Source of the DNA: Pseudomonadota bacterium | GTDB lineage: Bacteria; Pseudomonadota; Alphaproteobacteria; Acetobacterales; Acetobacteraceae | Assembly (NCBI GenBank): GCA_021784255.1 | Contig: JAJXSZ010000003.1 | Coordinates: 1 to 36,603 of the forward strand | Length of the DNA: 36,603 nt | Reading direction: 5' to 3' | Part shown: positions 1 to 8,603 of the stretch, one piece after another | Layout: each line of letters opens with the position of its first letter | Numbering within the stretch: position 1 is the first letter of the stretch | Translations under genes and position numbers: made by a program | The notes under the pieces: generated by a model | Database searches by the model: none | Told to the model about the DNA's origin: nothing | Seen by the model: the letters and a program-made list of their open reading frames with translations, nothing else

Positions 1-845
1 CGCCGGAGTGCCGGCAGTGCGAATACTGCCTGAGCCGCAAAACCAACCTCTGCGTCGCGATCCGCGCGACCCAGGGCAAAGGCCTGATGCCCGACGGCAC
101 CAGCCGTTTCCGCTGCACCGGTACGCCCGTCTATCATTACATGGGCACATCGACCTTCGCGAACCACACCGTGCTGCCGGAGATCGCGCTGGCGAAGATC
201 CGGCCGGACGCGCCGTTCGAGAAGGTGTGCTACATCGGCTGCGGCGTCACCACGGGCATCGGCGCGGTCATCAACACCGCCAAGGCGGAAGCCGGGTGCC
301 GCGCCGTGGTGTTCGGGCTCGGCGGCATCGGGCTCAACGTGGTGCAAGGGCTGCGGATGGTCGGCGCCGAGCAGATCGTGGGCGTGGATCTCAACCCAGG
401 GCGCCGGGCGCTGGCGGAAAAATTCGGCATGACGGATTTCGTCAATCCGAGTGAGGTCGAGGGCGATCTCGTGGCCTACCTGGTGGCGCTGACCAGGGGT
501 GGCGCGGATTACAGCTTCGAGTGCATCGGCAACGTCAACGTCATGCGCCAGGCGCTGGAATGCGCGCATCGCGGCTGGGGCAAGTCGATCATCATTGGCG
601 TCGCCGGCGCGGGCCAGGAAATCAGCACACGGCCGTTCCAGCTCGTTACCGGGCGCGTCTGGATGGGCACCGCGTTCGGCGGCGCGCGCGGTCGCACCGA
701 TGTGCCGCGCATCGTCGACTGGTACATGGACGGGCGGATCAACATCGATGATCTGATCACGCACGTGATCCCGCTCGAGCGCATCAACGAGGGCTTCGAG
801 ATGATGCGCCGCGGCCAGAGCATCCGCACCGTCGTGCGGTTCTGA
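1..845 (+). CDS. frmA: S-(hydroxymethyl)glutathione dehydrogenase / class III alcohol dehydrogenase, 5' truncated by window edge
   Basis: Cytosolic zinc-dependent enzyme that oxidises S-hydroxymethylglutathione (formaldehyde plus glutathione) with NAD+. The open frame enters from the left edge (codons in phase with base 3), so the N-terminus and the first catalytic-zinc ligands are missing. The visible part begins in the structural-zinc lobe, with Cys codons at 9, 18, 27 and 51 (C-x2-C-x2-C-x7-C, the class III spacing). A GCGVTTGIGA stretch and the nucleotide-binding FGLGGIG motif follow. The C-terminal part (RPFQLVTGR, FGGARGRTDVP, SIRTVVRF) is typical of formaldehyde-detoxifying members. 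The TGA at 843-845 is one base from the next ATG, so it is probably co-transcribed with the two acyl-phosphate enzymes. The exact physiological alcohol is inferred from the family. Confidence 0.93.
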   Translation, partial: PECRQCEYCLSRKTNLCVAIRATQGKGLMPDGTSRFRCTGTPVYHYMGTSTFANHTVLPEIALAKIRPDAPFEKVCYIGCGVTTGIGAVINTAKAEAGCRAVVFGLGGIGLNVVQGLRMVGAEQIVGVDLNPGRRALAEKFGMTDFVNPSEVEGDLVAYLVALTRGGADYSFECIGNVNVMRQALECAHRGWGKSIIIGVAGAGQEISTRPFQLVTGRVWMGTAFGGARGRTDVPRIVDWYMDGRINIDDLITHVIPLERINEGFEMMRRGQSIRTVVRF

Positions 846-846
846 G

Positions 847-1797
847 ATGGGCGGCTCGGCGGAAGGGCATCGGCACTACGAGGCGCTGATCGCCCGGGCT
901 GCGGCGGTTTCGGCGGTTGCCTGCGCCGTGGTCCATCCCTGCGACCTTCCCTCGCTGGGTGCGGCGCTCGAGGCGGCGCGCGAGCAACTGATCACGCCGA
1001 TCCTGGTCGGGCCGCGGGCGCGCATCCTGCGCGTCGCGGCGGATGCCGGGCTCGATCTTGCCGGGCTGCCGATCGAGAACACGCCGCACAGTCACGCCAG
1101 TGCCGAGCGTGCCGTTGGCCTGGTGCGCGAGGGGCGGGCCCAGATGTTGATGAAAGGCTCGCTGCACACCGACGAGCTGATGGCGGCCGTGGTCGCGCGC
1201 GATACCGGGCTGCGGACCGCCCGGCGCATCAGCCATGTCTTCATCATGGACGTGCCGCGCTACCGTGAGCCGCTGTTCATCACCGACGCGGCCATCAACA
1301 TTGCGCCCGATCTCGAAATGAAAGCCGATATCGTTCGCAACGTCATCGACCTGCATCGCGGCCTCGGCCTTGGCCCGCCGCGGGTTGCCATCCTCTCGGC
1401 GGTGGAAACGGTGACGCAGAAGATCCCGAGCACGATCGATGCCGCGGCGCTGTGCAAGATGGCCGAGCGCCACCAGATCGTGGGCGGGCTGCTCGACGGT
1501 CCGCTGGCGCTCGACAACGCCATCGACCCCGAGGCCGCGCGTATCAAGGGCATCGACTCCGAGGTTGCCGGGCGGGCGCAGGTGCTGCTGGTGCCGGATC
1601 TCGAGGCCGGCAACATGCTGGCCAAGAACCTGACCTTCCTTGGCGGCGCCGATGCGGCGGGGATCGTGATGGGCGCACGCGTGCCGATCATCCTGACCAG
1701 CCGCGCGGACAGCCGGCGGACGCGGCTTGCCTCCTGCGCGGTTGCCGTTCTCTATACGCAACATCTGGCGCAGGCAGCCGCGGAGGCGGTGGCGTGA
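847..1797 (+). CDS. Phosphate acetyl/butyryltransferase (PTA_PTB family)
   Basis: A 316-residue enzyme predicted to exchange CoA and phosphate on short acyl groups (acyl-CoA + Pi to acyl-phosphate + CoA) in the cytosol. The length fits the short single-domain PTA/PTB type, not the long Pta with N-terminal regulatory domains. Family features seen are LMKGSLHTDEL near residue 100, SHVFIMDVP, the AINIAPDLEMKADI segment, and the C-terminal NMLAKNLTFLGGADAAG and VPIILTSRADS stretches. Its stop overlaps the acetate kinase GTG start by four bases (GTGA at 1794-1797), so the pair is translationally coupled and should form an acyl-CoA to acyl-phosphate to acid route giving ATP. Acetyl and butyryl preference cannot be told apart from sequence alone. 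Confidence 0.9.
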   Translation: MGGSAEGHRHYEALIARAAAVSAVACAVVHPCDLPSLGAALEAAREQLITPILVGPRARILRVAADAGLDLAGLPIENTPHSHASAERAVGLVREGRAQMLMKGSLHTDELMAAVVARDTGLRTARRISHVFIMDVPRYREPLFITDAAINIAPDLEMKADIVRNVIDLHRGLGLGPPRVAILSAVETVTQKIPSTIDAAALCKMAERHQIVGGLLDGPLALDNAIDPEAARIKGIDSEVAGRAQVLLVPDLEAGNMLAKNLTFLGGADAAGIVMGARVPIILTSRADSRRTRLASCAVAVLYTQHLAQAAAEAVA

Positions 1798-2957
1798 CGG
1801 GACCGCTGCTGGTCATCAACGCCGGCAGTTCCAGCCTCAAGTTCGAGACCTTCGACGTGTCCGACGGCACGCCGCGGCGGAATCTGCGCGGGGAGATCGA
1901 GCGGCTGGCGAGCGACGCGCCGCATTTCGTGGCGCGCGATGGCGAGGGGCGGCCGGTGGAACGCCTGCTGGGCGCTGACGAGGATCCGCTCGCCGTGCTG
2001 CTCGCCTGGCTCGGCGAGCATGGCGGCGGCGCGCCCTGCGCCGTCGGGCACCGCGTGGTGCATGGCGGGGCGAGGCATATCGGTCCGGCACTGATCGACG
2101 ATGCGCTGCTGGCGGAACTCGCGACCCTGGTGCCGCTGGCGCCGCTGCACCAGCCGCACAACCTCGATCCCATCCGGCGCCTGCGCACGCACGCGCCATC
2201 GCTGCCACAGGTGGCGTGCTTCGATACCGCCTTTCATCGCGGCCATTCCGAGGTCGTGGACCGGTTTGCGCTGCCCGAGGCGCTCTACGCGCAGGGGGTG
2301 CGGCGATACGGGTTCCACGGCCTGTCCTATGCGTGGATCGCGCGGCGCTTCGCCGAGGTTGCGCCGACGCTCGCCGCCGGGCGGGTGATCGCGGCGCATC
2401 TCGGCTCGGGCTGTTCCGCCTGCGCGATGGTCGGCGGGCGCAGCGTGGACAGCACCATGGGCTTCACCGCGCTCGAAGGGCTGGTCATGGGCACGCGCCC
2501 CGGTCAGCTCGATGCCGGTGTCGTGCTCTATCTGGTCGAGCAAGGGATGGAGGCGAAGGCCATCGAGCACCTGCTCTATTACGAGAGCGGCCTGAAAGGC
2601 CTGTCGGGCATCTCGGGCGATGTGCGCGACCTGCTGGCCGATGGCGGCGCGCGGGCGCGGCTGGCGCTCGATGTCTTCGCCTATCGGGCTGCCGCTGCCT
2701 TCGCATCGCTGGCCGCGTCGATGGGCGGCCTCGACGCCGTGATCTTCACCGCCGGGATCGGCGAGAACGCGGCGACGATCCGCGCTGCGATCGTGCAACG
2801 CTGCGCCTGGCTCGGCGTGGCGCTCGATCCCGCGCGCAACGCCACGAACAGTACGCAGATTTCCGCCGCCGACAGCAAGGTGGCCGCCTATGTCATCCCG
2901 ACCGACGAGGAGGCGACGATCGCGCGGGAAACACTGGCGGTGCTTGCCGCGCGCTGA
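1794..2957 (+). CDS. ackA: Acetate kinase
   Basis: A 387-residue cytosolic kinase converting acetyl-phosphate and ADP to acetate and ATP (reversible). The GTG at 1794 is chosen because it overlaps the upstream TGA and places the VINAGSSSLKF phosphate-binding motif at residues 6-16. Other signature blocks are VGHRVVHGG, the catalytic region ACFDTAFH, RYGFHGLSY, AHLGSGCSACA, STMGFTALEGLVMGTR and FTAGIGENA near the C-terminus. The usual HLGNGAS reads HLGSGCS here, a mild deviation. Full family length. It completes the acyl-phosphate unit begun by the preceding transferase. Confidence 0.95.
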   Translation: MTGPLLVINAGSSSLKFETFDVSDGTPRRNLRGEIERLASDAPHFVARDGEGRPVERLLGADEDPLAVLLAWLGEHGGGAPCAVGHRVVHGGARHIGPALIDDALLAELATLVPLAPLHQPHNLDPIRRLRTHAPSLPQVACFDTAFHRGHSEVVDRFALPEALYAQGVRRYGFHGLSYAWIARRFAEVAPTLAAGRVIAAHLGSGCSACAMVGGRSVDSTMGFTALEGLVMGTRPGQLDAGVVLYLVEQGMEAKAIEHLLYYESGLKGLSGISGDVRDLLADGGARARLALDVFAYRAAAAFASLAASMGGLDAVIFTAGIGENAATIRAAIVQRCAWLGVALDPARNATNSTQISAADSKVAAYVIPTDEEATIARETLAVLAAR

Positions 2958-3038
2958 GCCAGGACCGGCCGGCGTCCAGGGCGTCGAGCGGCGAGGCCGC
3001 AGAAGGGCAGGCCTGCTCGGGCCGCATGGGTCATGCAG

Positions 3039-3067
3039 CTGACAATATCATAACGCTGCTTATTATA
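3039..3067 (+). promoter_or_regulatory. Probable sigma-70-type promoter with MarR operator palindrome
   Basis: CTGACA (3039-3044) and TATTAT (3061-3066) are separated by 16 bases. A 22-base imperfect palindrome, TATCATAA-CGCTGC-TTATTATA (3046-3067, seven of eight positions paired), fills the spacer and covers the -10 element. Initiation about seven bases after the -10 would fall at or next to the ATG at 3074, and no Shine-Dalgarno sequence lies in between. This suggests an autoregulated and possibly leaderless transcript. The area is clearly more AT-rich than its surroundings. Inference from sequence only. Confidence 0.55.
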
Positions 3068-3073
3068 TGGGCT

Positions 3074-3520
3074 ATGTCCAATGACCTGCTGTCCCTGCTG
3101 CACGATCTCGCCCGACATTCCCGTATGGAGGCGGACCGCCGCGCCTCCGCCCAGGGCCTGACGCTCGCGCAGTGGAAGATTCTCATTCACCTCGAGCGGC
3201 AGGCCGGGCTGTCGCAGAAGGAACTGGCCGAGATTCTCGAGGTGGAACCGATCACCATCGCTCGGCTGATCGACCGGCTCGAGGCGCATGGCCTGGTGCA
3301 GCGCCGCGACGATCCCGCCGACCGGCGCATCTGGCGCCTGCACCTGACCCCTGGGGCTGAGCCCGTGCTGAAGGCGCTCGCGCAGGAGCGCGTGGCGATG
3401 CTGGAGGCGATCACCGAGGGGCTCGCGCGCGCCGAGATTGCGACGGTCGAAGCGGCCATGGAGCGGATGAAGGCGAACGTCGTCGCCGGTCTGCGCGCCC
3501 GCGGTGCGGAGGCCGCCTGA
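3074..3520 (+). CDS. MarR-family transcriptional regulator
   Basis: A 148-residue winged-helix regulator, probably a dimer that represses its own operon until a toxic ligand binds. The core runs from about residue 30 to 100: LTLAQWKILIHLERQAGLSQKELAEILEVEPITIARLIDRLEAHGLVQRR, split over the helix-turn-helix, followed by the wing signature DDPADRRIWRLHLT. The ATG at 3074 is selected because it begins the conserved N-terminal helix (MSNDLLSLLHDLARHSR); longer reading frames upstream run into ackA. Its stop codon overlaps the next ATG (TGATG at 3518-3522), coupling it to the efflux genes. The palindrome just upstream is the natural candidate operator. Confidence 0.92.
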   Translation: MSNDLLSLLHDLARHSRMEADRRASAQGLTLAQWKILIHLERQAGLSQKELAEILEVEPITIARLIDRLEAHGLVQRRDDPADRRIWRLHLTPGAEPVLKALAQERVAMLEAITEGLARAEIATVEAAMERMKANVVAGLRARGAEAA

Positions 3521-4614
3521 TGTCGCAGGCAACCGTGAGCGCGCGCGTCGGTAACGCGGAGCCGGCCACGAGGCAGCGTAGCCGGCGGCGCCTGCTGCGA
3601 CCGCTGTTGATGCTTGGCGGGATCGCCATCGTGGTGGTTGCCTCGACCGTCTTCTGGCTGCGCAGCGGACGCTGGGTGGCGATCGACGATTCTTATGTGC
3701 GCGCTGGCAAGCTGCTGGTTGCGACCGATGTTTCCGGCATCGTTGCGACTGTGGATGTCCGCGAAGGCGAGCACGTGACCAAGGGTCAGGTCCTGTTCCG
3801 GCTCGACGCGCGTGCCTTCAGGATCGCGCTCGACCGTGCCAATGCCGAGCTGGCCAGCGCCCGGGCGAATGCGGCGGCGCAGCAGGGCGACTACCAGCGG
3901 ATGCTGCAGGAGGCGGCGGCGATGGCGGCCAATGTCGCTTCCGACCGCATCGTTTACCAGCGTGCCGCCAGACTGGTCGGCAGCAGTGTCGTTTCCCGCG
4001 CCGACTACGATACCGCGCGCTACAAGCTCGCGGCGGACAGCGCGACGCTCGGCGCCCTCAGGGAGCAGGCGCAGGTGCAGTTGATGCAGATCGCCGGTAA
4101 GCCGGATCTGCCGCTCGACGCGTTGCCGGCCGTCCAGGCCGCGCAGGCGAATGTGGCCGAGGCTCAGCGTCAGTATGACCGCAGCATCGTGCGCGCACCG
4201 TTCGCGGGCATCGTGACCCAGGTCGCCAACCTGCAACCCGGCACCTACCTGCCGGCCGCGACGGCTGCGTTCGGTCTTGTTTCCGATACGAATATCTGGG
4301 TCGAGGCGAACCCGAAGGAGACCGAACTCACCTGGGTGAAGGCGGGTGACAAGGTGGATGTGTCGGTCGATACATACCCGGGTCGCGTCTGGACGGGTGT
4401 CGTGCAGAGCGTCGCGCCCGCGTCGGGTGCGGAGTTCTCCGTGCTGCCGGCGCAGAACGCGTCGGGCAACTGGGTGAAGGTGGTGCAGCGCATTCCGCTG
4501 CGGATCGTGCTCGATCCGGCGCAGGGCGCGCCGCCGCTACGCGCTGGCATGAGCGTCACCGCCGCCGTCGACACCCGCCATGTGCGCACGCTGTCCGATC
4601 TCTGGCCCTGGTAG
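3520..4614 (+). CDS. EmrA-type membrane fusion protein (HlyD family)
   Basis: A 364-residue periplasmic adaptor that links an inner-membrane pump to the outer membrane. It has a short cytoplasmic N-terminus rich in Arg, one membrane anchor at about residues 27-45 (LLMLGGIAIVVVASTVFWL), a first lipoyl/barrel half with the VSGIVATVDVREGEHVTKGQVLF signature, a coiled-coil hairpin (about 100-195, Ala/Gln/Arg-rich), and a second half with VRAPFAGIVTQV and the C-terminal beta-barrel. This matches EmrA/FarA in order and length. It sits between the MarR gene and the DHA2 pump, which fixes its role in a three-gene drug-efflux operon. Substrates are unknown. Confidence 0.92.
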   Translation: MSQATVSARVGNAEPATRQRSRRRLLRPLLMLGGIAIVVVASTVFWLRSGRWVAIDDSYVRAGKLLVATDVSGIVATVDVREGEHVTKGQVLFRLDARAFRIALDRANAELASARANAAAQQGDYQRMLQEAAAMAANVASDRIVYQRAARLVGSSVVSRADYDTARYKLAADSATLGALREQAQVQLMQIAGKPDLPLDALPAVQAAQANVAEAQRQYDRSIVRAPFAGIVTQVANLQPGTYLPAATAAFGLVSDTNIWVEANPKETELTWVKAGDKVDVSVDTYPGRVWTGVVQSVAPASGAEFSVLPAQNASGNWVKVVQRIPLRIVLDPAQGAPPLRAGMSVTAAVDTRHVRTLSDLWPW

Positions 4615-4629
4615 CGGCACGGAAGCGTC

Positions 4630-6243
4630 ATGAATCCGCACGCGACACCGCATCGCGGGCTCATCACCGTCTGCCTGATGGCGGCGACGCTGATGCAGGC
4701 GCTGGACTCCACGATCGCGAATGTGGCGCTGCCCTACATGCAGGGTTCGCTCGCCGCGACCACGGACCAGATCACCTGGGTGCTGACCTCCTACGTCATC
4801 GCCGCGGCGATCATGACGGCGCCGGTCGGCTGGCTGGCGATGCGCTTCGGCCGCAAGCAGCTCTTCGTTGCCTCCCTTATTGGGTTCACGATGGCCTCGA
4901 TGGCTTGCGGGGCCGCGCAGTCGCTGGCGCAGATGGTGGCGTTCCGCCTGATCCAGGGCATGTTCGGCGCGGCGCTGGTGCCGCTGTCGCAGGCGACCCT
5001 GCTCGACATTTACCCGGTCGAGCAGCGCGGCCAGGCGATGGCGATCTGGGGCATGGGCGTGATGGTCGGCCCGATCCTCGGCCCCACGCTCGGCGGCTAC
5101 CTCACCGAATTCTACAACTGGCGCTGGGTCTTCTATGTCAACCTGCCGTTCGGCATTCTGGCGGTCGCGGGCCTGATCGTCTTCATGCCGCGCCCCGAGC
5201 CGAACAAGGGCATGCGCTTCGACTGGATCGGCTTCCTGGTGCTGGCACTGGGGGTCGGGGCGCTGCAGATGATGCTCGATCGCGGCGAGACCAAGGACTG
5301 GTTCGGCTCGCGTGAAATCGTCGTCGAGGCGGTCCTCGCCGGTCTGGGCCTGTATCTCTTTCTGGTGCACATCTTCACCGCCGAAAAACCCTTCATCCCG
5401 CCGCGCATCTTCCGCAACGGCAATTTCTCGGCCGCGGCGGGCCTGATGTTCTCGATCGGGGTGGTGCTGCTCGCCTCCTCGGCGCTGCTGGCACCCTATC
5501 TGCAGACGCTCGGCGGCTATCCGGTGCTGAGCGCCGGCCTCATCATGGCGCCGCGCGGCATCGGCACCATGATCGCGATGATGCTGGTCGGCCGGCTCAC
5601 GGTGCGGGTGGACCCACGCAAGCTGATGGGCTTCGGCGTCCTGGTGATGAGCTGGTCGTTCTGGCGCATGTCGAGCTGGACGCCCGATGTCGGAGAGCAG
5701 GAGATCATCTTCACCATCGTGATCCAGGGTTTCGCGATGGGTTTCGTGTTCGTGCCGCTGCAGGTGGTGGCCTTTGCGACCGTCGATCCGGCGCTGCGCG
5801 GTGACGGCACGGCGCTGCTCAGCCTGTTCCGTAACATCGGCTCAGCGATCGGCGTTTCCGTTACGGAGCTGATGCTGGCGCGACATCAGCAGATCATCCA
5901 TTCCTCGCTCGCGGCACTGATCACGCCGTTCAACCGCATCCTCAGCGCCGGGCCGGGCGCGGCAATGGCGCCGATCAAGCCGCTGGGCCTGCCCCTGGCG
6001 TTGCCGCCACTCGGGATTCCGGCGACGACCACGATCCCCTACGGTGCCGCCGTCTCGCCCAACAACCCGCTCGGCGCCGCGGTGCTCGATCAGATGATCA
6101 ACTTTCAGGCCAGCGTCATCGGCTACATCGACGATTACAAGCTGATGGTCTGGACCTCGTTGCCAGCGGTGCTGCTGATGTTCCTGATGCGCCGTCCCGG
6201 CTTTACCGTCGCGAAACCCACGGCGCACGACGTCATGGAGTAG
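4630..6243 (+). CDS. DHA2-type (EmrB/QacA) major facilitator multidrug exporter
   Basis: A 537-residue, about 14-helix proton-driven drug exporter of the inner membrane. The N-terminus carries MQALDSTIANVALPYMQGSL, the DHA2 motif D1 region, followed by WVLTSYVIAAAIM, GRKQLF (motif A) and GPILGPTLGGYLTEFYNWRWVFYVNLPFG (motif C, split across the helix). It begins 15 bases after the adaptor stop, with a short AGCGTC spacer and no strong ribosome site. Partnered with the preceding EmrA-like adaptor; an outer-membrane channel is not encoded here and would be supplied elsewhere. The inserted Pro-rich loop near residues 440-480 is long but not unusual for the family. Confidence 0.92.
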   Translation: MNPHATPHRGLITVCLMAATLMQALDSTIANVALPYMQGSLAATTDQITWVLTSYVIAAAIMTAPVGWLAMRFGRKQLFVASLIGFTMASMACGAAQSLAQMVAFRLIQGMFGAALVPLSQATLLDIYPVEQRGQAMAIWGMGVMVGPILGPTLGGYLTEFYNWRWVFYVNLPFGILAVAGLIVFMPRPEPNKGMRFDWIGFLVLALGVGALQMMLDRGETKDWFGSREIVVEAVLAGLGLYLFLVHIFTAEKPFIPPRIFRNGNFSAAAGLMFSIGVVLLASSALLAPYLQTLGGYPVLSAGLIMAPRGIGTMIAMMLVGRLTVRVDPRKLMGFGVLVMSWSFWRMSSWTPDVGEQEIIFTIVIQGFAMGFVFVPLQVVAFATVDPALRGDGTALLSLFRNIGSAIGVSVTELMLARHQQIIHSSLAALITPFNRILSAGPGAAMAPIKPLGLPLALPPLGIPATTTIPYGAAVSPNNPLGAAVLDQMINFQASVIGYIDDYKLMVWTSLPAVLLMFLMRRPGFTVAKPTAHDVME

Positions 6244-6545
6244 GCTCGCTGTCCGCAGCGCCTCGCGGGCTCCCCCGGTTGCGCGGGCGCCGGGCGGGAT
6301 GATCGCGCCGTCGACATCGTCAAACGTTGTGCGCCGCGCCGCGCGGACGGATGCCGCCGTGACCCGTGCAGCAGCGAAACGTTCGTGCCGTGCGGTCGTC
6401 CTGAAGGCGGCGGGCATCAACAACGTTGCCGAGATTGCCCGTCGTAACGACGGTGCCTGGCAGGCCACCAGCCGGATGGACGGTTCCATCCGGCCGGATG
6501 TGACTCGATCCGATGCTTTCTAGAGCAAGCTGGTTGGATCTTGCT
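6244..6545 (+). other. Convergent intergenic region, hairpin-rich, no credible gene
   Basis: About 300 bases between the exporter stop and the stop of the EF-G-like gene. Short frames exist on both strands (for example 6299-6523 plus), but they show no recognisable family and no ribosome site. The right half holds four successive inverted repeats, described separately. The left half shows nothing I can assign. Confidence 0.6.
6439..6493. terminator. Cluster of short perfect and near-perfect hairpins
   Basis: CCGTCG-TAA-CGACGG (6439-6453) is a perfect six-pair stem. GGTGCCTG/CAGGCCACC (6452-6469) is an imperfect stem next to it. CCGGATGGA-CGGT-TCCATCCGG (6472-6493) is a perfect nine-pair stem with a four-base loop. 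None has a long T run. They lie between convergent genes, so a termination or RNA-stabilising role is the simplest reading. Confidence 0.5.
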
Positions 6546-6549
6546 CTAG
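6520..6549. repeat. CTAGAGCAAG palindrome (copy 1) containing a stop codon
   Basis: CTAGAGCAAG (6520-6529), a ten-base loop, then CTTGCTCTAG (6540-6549): a perfect ten-pair stem. The TAG stop of the minus-strand EF-G-like gene (6546-6548) lies inside the right arm. The same outer motif is found at 31530-31591. Probably a bidirectional terminator or a small dispersed palindromic repeat. Confidence 0.7.
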
Positions 6550-8510
6550 GCAGCGCCGCGTCGCGCTTCCGCACGCGACTCCGCGAGGTGGTCGAAGCGG
6601 TGGCTGAAGGTGCCGAGCCCCATCGTCTGCGACCGCAGCTCGATAATCATGTCGTGCAGTTCCGCCGCCGGCACCAGCGCCTCGACGTCGTCCCAGCCAG
6701 GCCAGCCGGCGCGCTCCGCGTAGCCGAGAATCTGCCCGCGCCGCCCGGTGAGCAGACGCTGCGCGCGGGCGGTGAACTCGTTGGGCACGCTGATCGTGAC
6801 GCGCTCGATCGGCTCGAGCAGCACCGGGTCCGCCTTCGCCAGGCCCTCCTGCATGGCGGTGCGCGTCGCGGTACGGAACGCCATGTCGGAGCTGTCGACG
6901 CTGTGGAACTGCCCGTCATGCAGCGTCACCGCGATGTCGACGACCGGATAGCCGAACGGCCCCTTGCCGGCTGCCTCCTCGGCCGCCTCGCCGACGGCCG
7001 GAATGAAGTTGCGAGGCACGGCGCCGCCGACGATGCGGTCGATGAACTCGAAGCCGGCGCCGCGCGGGCGCGGCGCGATCTCGATCTTCACGTCGGCGAA
7101 CTGTCCGTGCCCGCCGGTCTGGCGCTTCAGCCGCCCGTGTTCATGCACGCCGTGCCGGATCGTTTCGCGGTACGCGACCTGGGGCGTATGGCTCGTGACC
7201 TTGAGCCCGCCGATCCGGCCCAGCCGGTCGATCGCGGCGTTGAGATGGATCTCGCCCTGGCCGTGCAGCACGGTCTCGCCCGCTTCGGTGTGGGTGAGCG
7301 TGAGCGAGGGGTCCTCCTCGAGCAATTTCTGCAGCGAGCCGGAGAGCTTGACGTCGTCCTTGCGGTCGGTGGTGGTGATGGCCAGCGAAAAAACCGGCGA
7401 GGGTGGCGGCGGGAAGCGCAGTGCCTCGGCGCCGTTCGTGCTCACCGTCGCGCCGGTGGCGACGGTGTCGAGCCGGCCGAGAGCGACCAGCTCACCGGCC
7501 TGCGCCTGTGCGATCTTCGTCGGCTCGCCTGCGGGAAACCGCTGGATACCACCGAGCCGGCTGCCCGCGAGCGTCACGCCGTCGGGCAACGAGCCGCGCC
7601 AGATCCGCGCGAAGGAAAGCTTGCCGGCATGCCCCGCATGCTGGGTGCGGAAGACCTGGCCGAGCACCGGCCCTGACGGGGCAACGCCAAGCCGGGCCGC
7701 GGTTTCCTGCACGAAAGGCGTGTCGTGGCGCAGCTTCTTCCACAGCCGGCGCACACCGTGCATCTCCTGCCCGGCGCCGAGCAGCACCTCCACGACCTCG
7801 CCGGCGGCGAGGTCCTTGCGCAGGTCGGCATAGAGCTCGGCCGGCGTCGGCTTGACGTCCTCCAGCACCTTTTCGAGCAGCGCGTCGTCGTGATCGGCCA
7901 GCACCTCGACCAGCTTGTCGAGCGCCTCCTGCTCGACCGCCTGCATCTCCGAGGGCACGGCCATCATTTCCGAGGCCTGGCCGTTGCGGTAGCGGTAGGC
8001 GCGGTCGCTCACCAGATCGACATAGCCAGTGACGTGGCCGGCATCGGTCATCGGCACCTGGCAGAGCGCGAGCGGCATGCGTGCCTGGGCCTGCAGCGCC
8101 GTGAGCGTCTCCGCCAGCCCGCCTTCCAGCGTGTCGATCTTGTTGATCAGCACCAGGTGCGGGATGTGCCGCTCGGCGAGCAGGTGCAGGATCGGGGCCA
8201 CGGTGAGGGCGCGCGAAGCGGCGGGGTCGCAGACAACGACGGCGATGTCCGCCACGCTGAGCGCCGCCGCCGCTTCGTAGGCGAACTCGACCGAGCCGGG
8301 GCAGTCGAGGATGGCCCATTCGTCACCGAGATAGCTCGCATGGCCGAGCCGCGTCTCGGTGGTCGGCGGGCGGTTGCGCGGATCGGCCAGCCGGCGGGCG
8401 GGGGATCCGGCCGCCTCCAGCAGGGCCTCGAAAAGCGTGGACTTCCCGCTCCCCGACGGCCCCACCAGGGCGACCGTGCGTGGGCTTCTTGCGGCATTGT
8501 CTCCGGGCAT
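6546..8510 (-). CDS. EF-G-like translational GTPase paralogue
   Basis: A 654-residue protein with the five-domain plan of elongation factor G but an atypical G domain. The P-loop is GPSGSGKST (residues 17-25) instead of the AHVDHGKTT form, G3 is DCPG (69-72), and G4 is NKID (123-126). Domain II and the C-terminal domains IV/V are recognisable, with LTHTEAGETVLHGQGEIHL, the GGHGQFADVKIEI segment and GRRGQILGYAERAGWPGWDDVEALVPAAELHDMI split over domain V. Such paralogues exist beside a normal fusA in many actinobacteria and some proteobacteria; their job is not settled. A GAGGGGAA ribosome site lies just before the ATG. It is last of a minus-strand run after phhB and mmcB, with a 93-base gap holding a G+C-rich inverted repeat. 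Confidence 0.85.
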   Translation of the reverse strand: MPGDNAARSPRTVALVGPSGSGKSTLFEALLEAAGSPARRLADPRNRPPTTETRLGHASYLGDEWAILDCPGSVEFAYEAAAALSVADIAVVVCDPAASRALTVAPILHLLAERHIPHLVLINKIDTLEGGLAETLTALQAQARMPLALCQVPMTDAGHVTGYVDLVSDRAYRYRNGQASEMMAVPSEMQAVEQEALDKLVEVLADHDDALLEKVLEDVKPTPAELYADLRKDLAAGEVVEVLLGAGQEMHGVRRLWKKLRHDTPFVQETAARLGVAPSGPVLGQVFRTQHAGHAGKLSFARIWRGSLPDGVTLAGSRLGGIQRFPAGEPTKIAQAQAGELVALGRLDTVATGATVSTNGAEALRFPPPPSPVFSLAITTTDRKDDVKLSGSLQKLLEEDPSLTLTHTEAGETVLHGQGEIHLNAAIDRLGRIGGLKVTSHTPQVAYRETIRHGVHEHGRLKRQTGGHGQFADVKIEIAPRPRGAGFEFIDRIVGGAVPRNFIPAVGEAAEEAAGKGPFGYPVVDIAVTLHDGQFHSVDSSDMAFRTATRTAMQEGLAKADPVLLEPIERVTISVPNEFTARAQRLLTGRRGQILGYAERAGWPGWDDVEALVPAAELHDMIIELRSQTMGLGTFSHRFDHLAESRAEARRGAA

Positions 8511-8603
8511 AGGGTTCCCCTCTCGTTGATGAGGGCGCCCAGCGGGCGTGACGCCCTTCGCGCGGAAGCCTAGACCCGGAAGCGATCGGGCGGGAGTCCC
8601 CGC

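Noticed and set aside
6299..6523. Short plus-strand frame of 74 codons in the convergent gap
   Set aside because: No ribosome site, no recognisable motif, and it runs through several hairpins.
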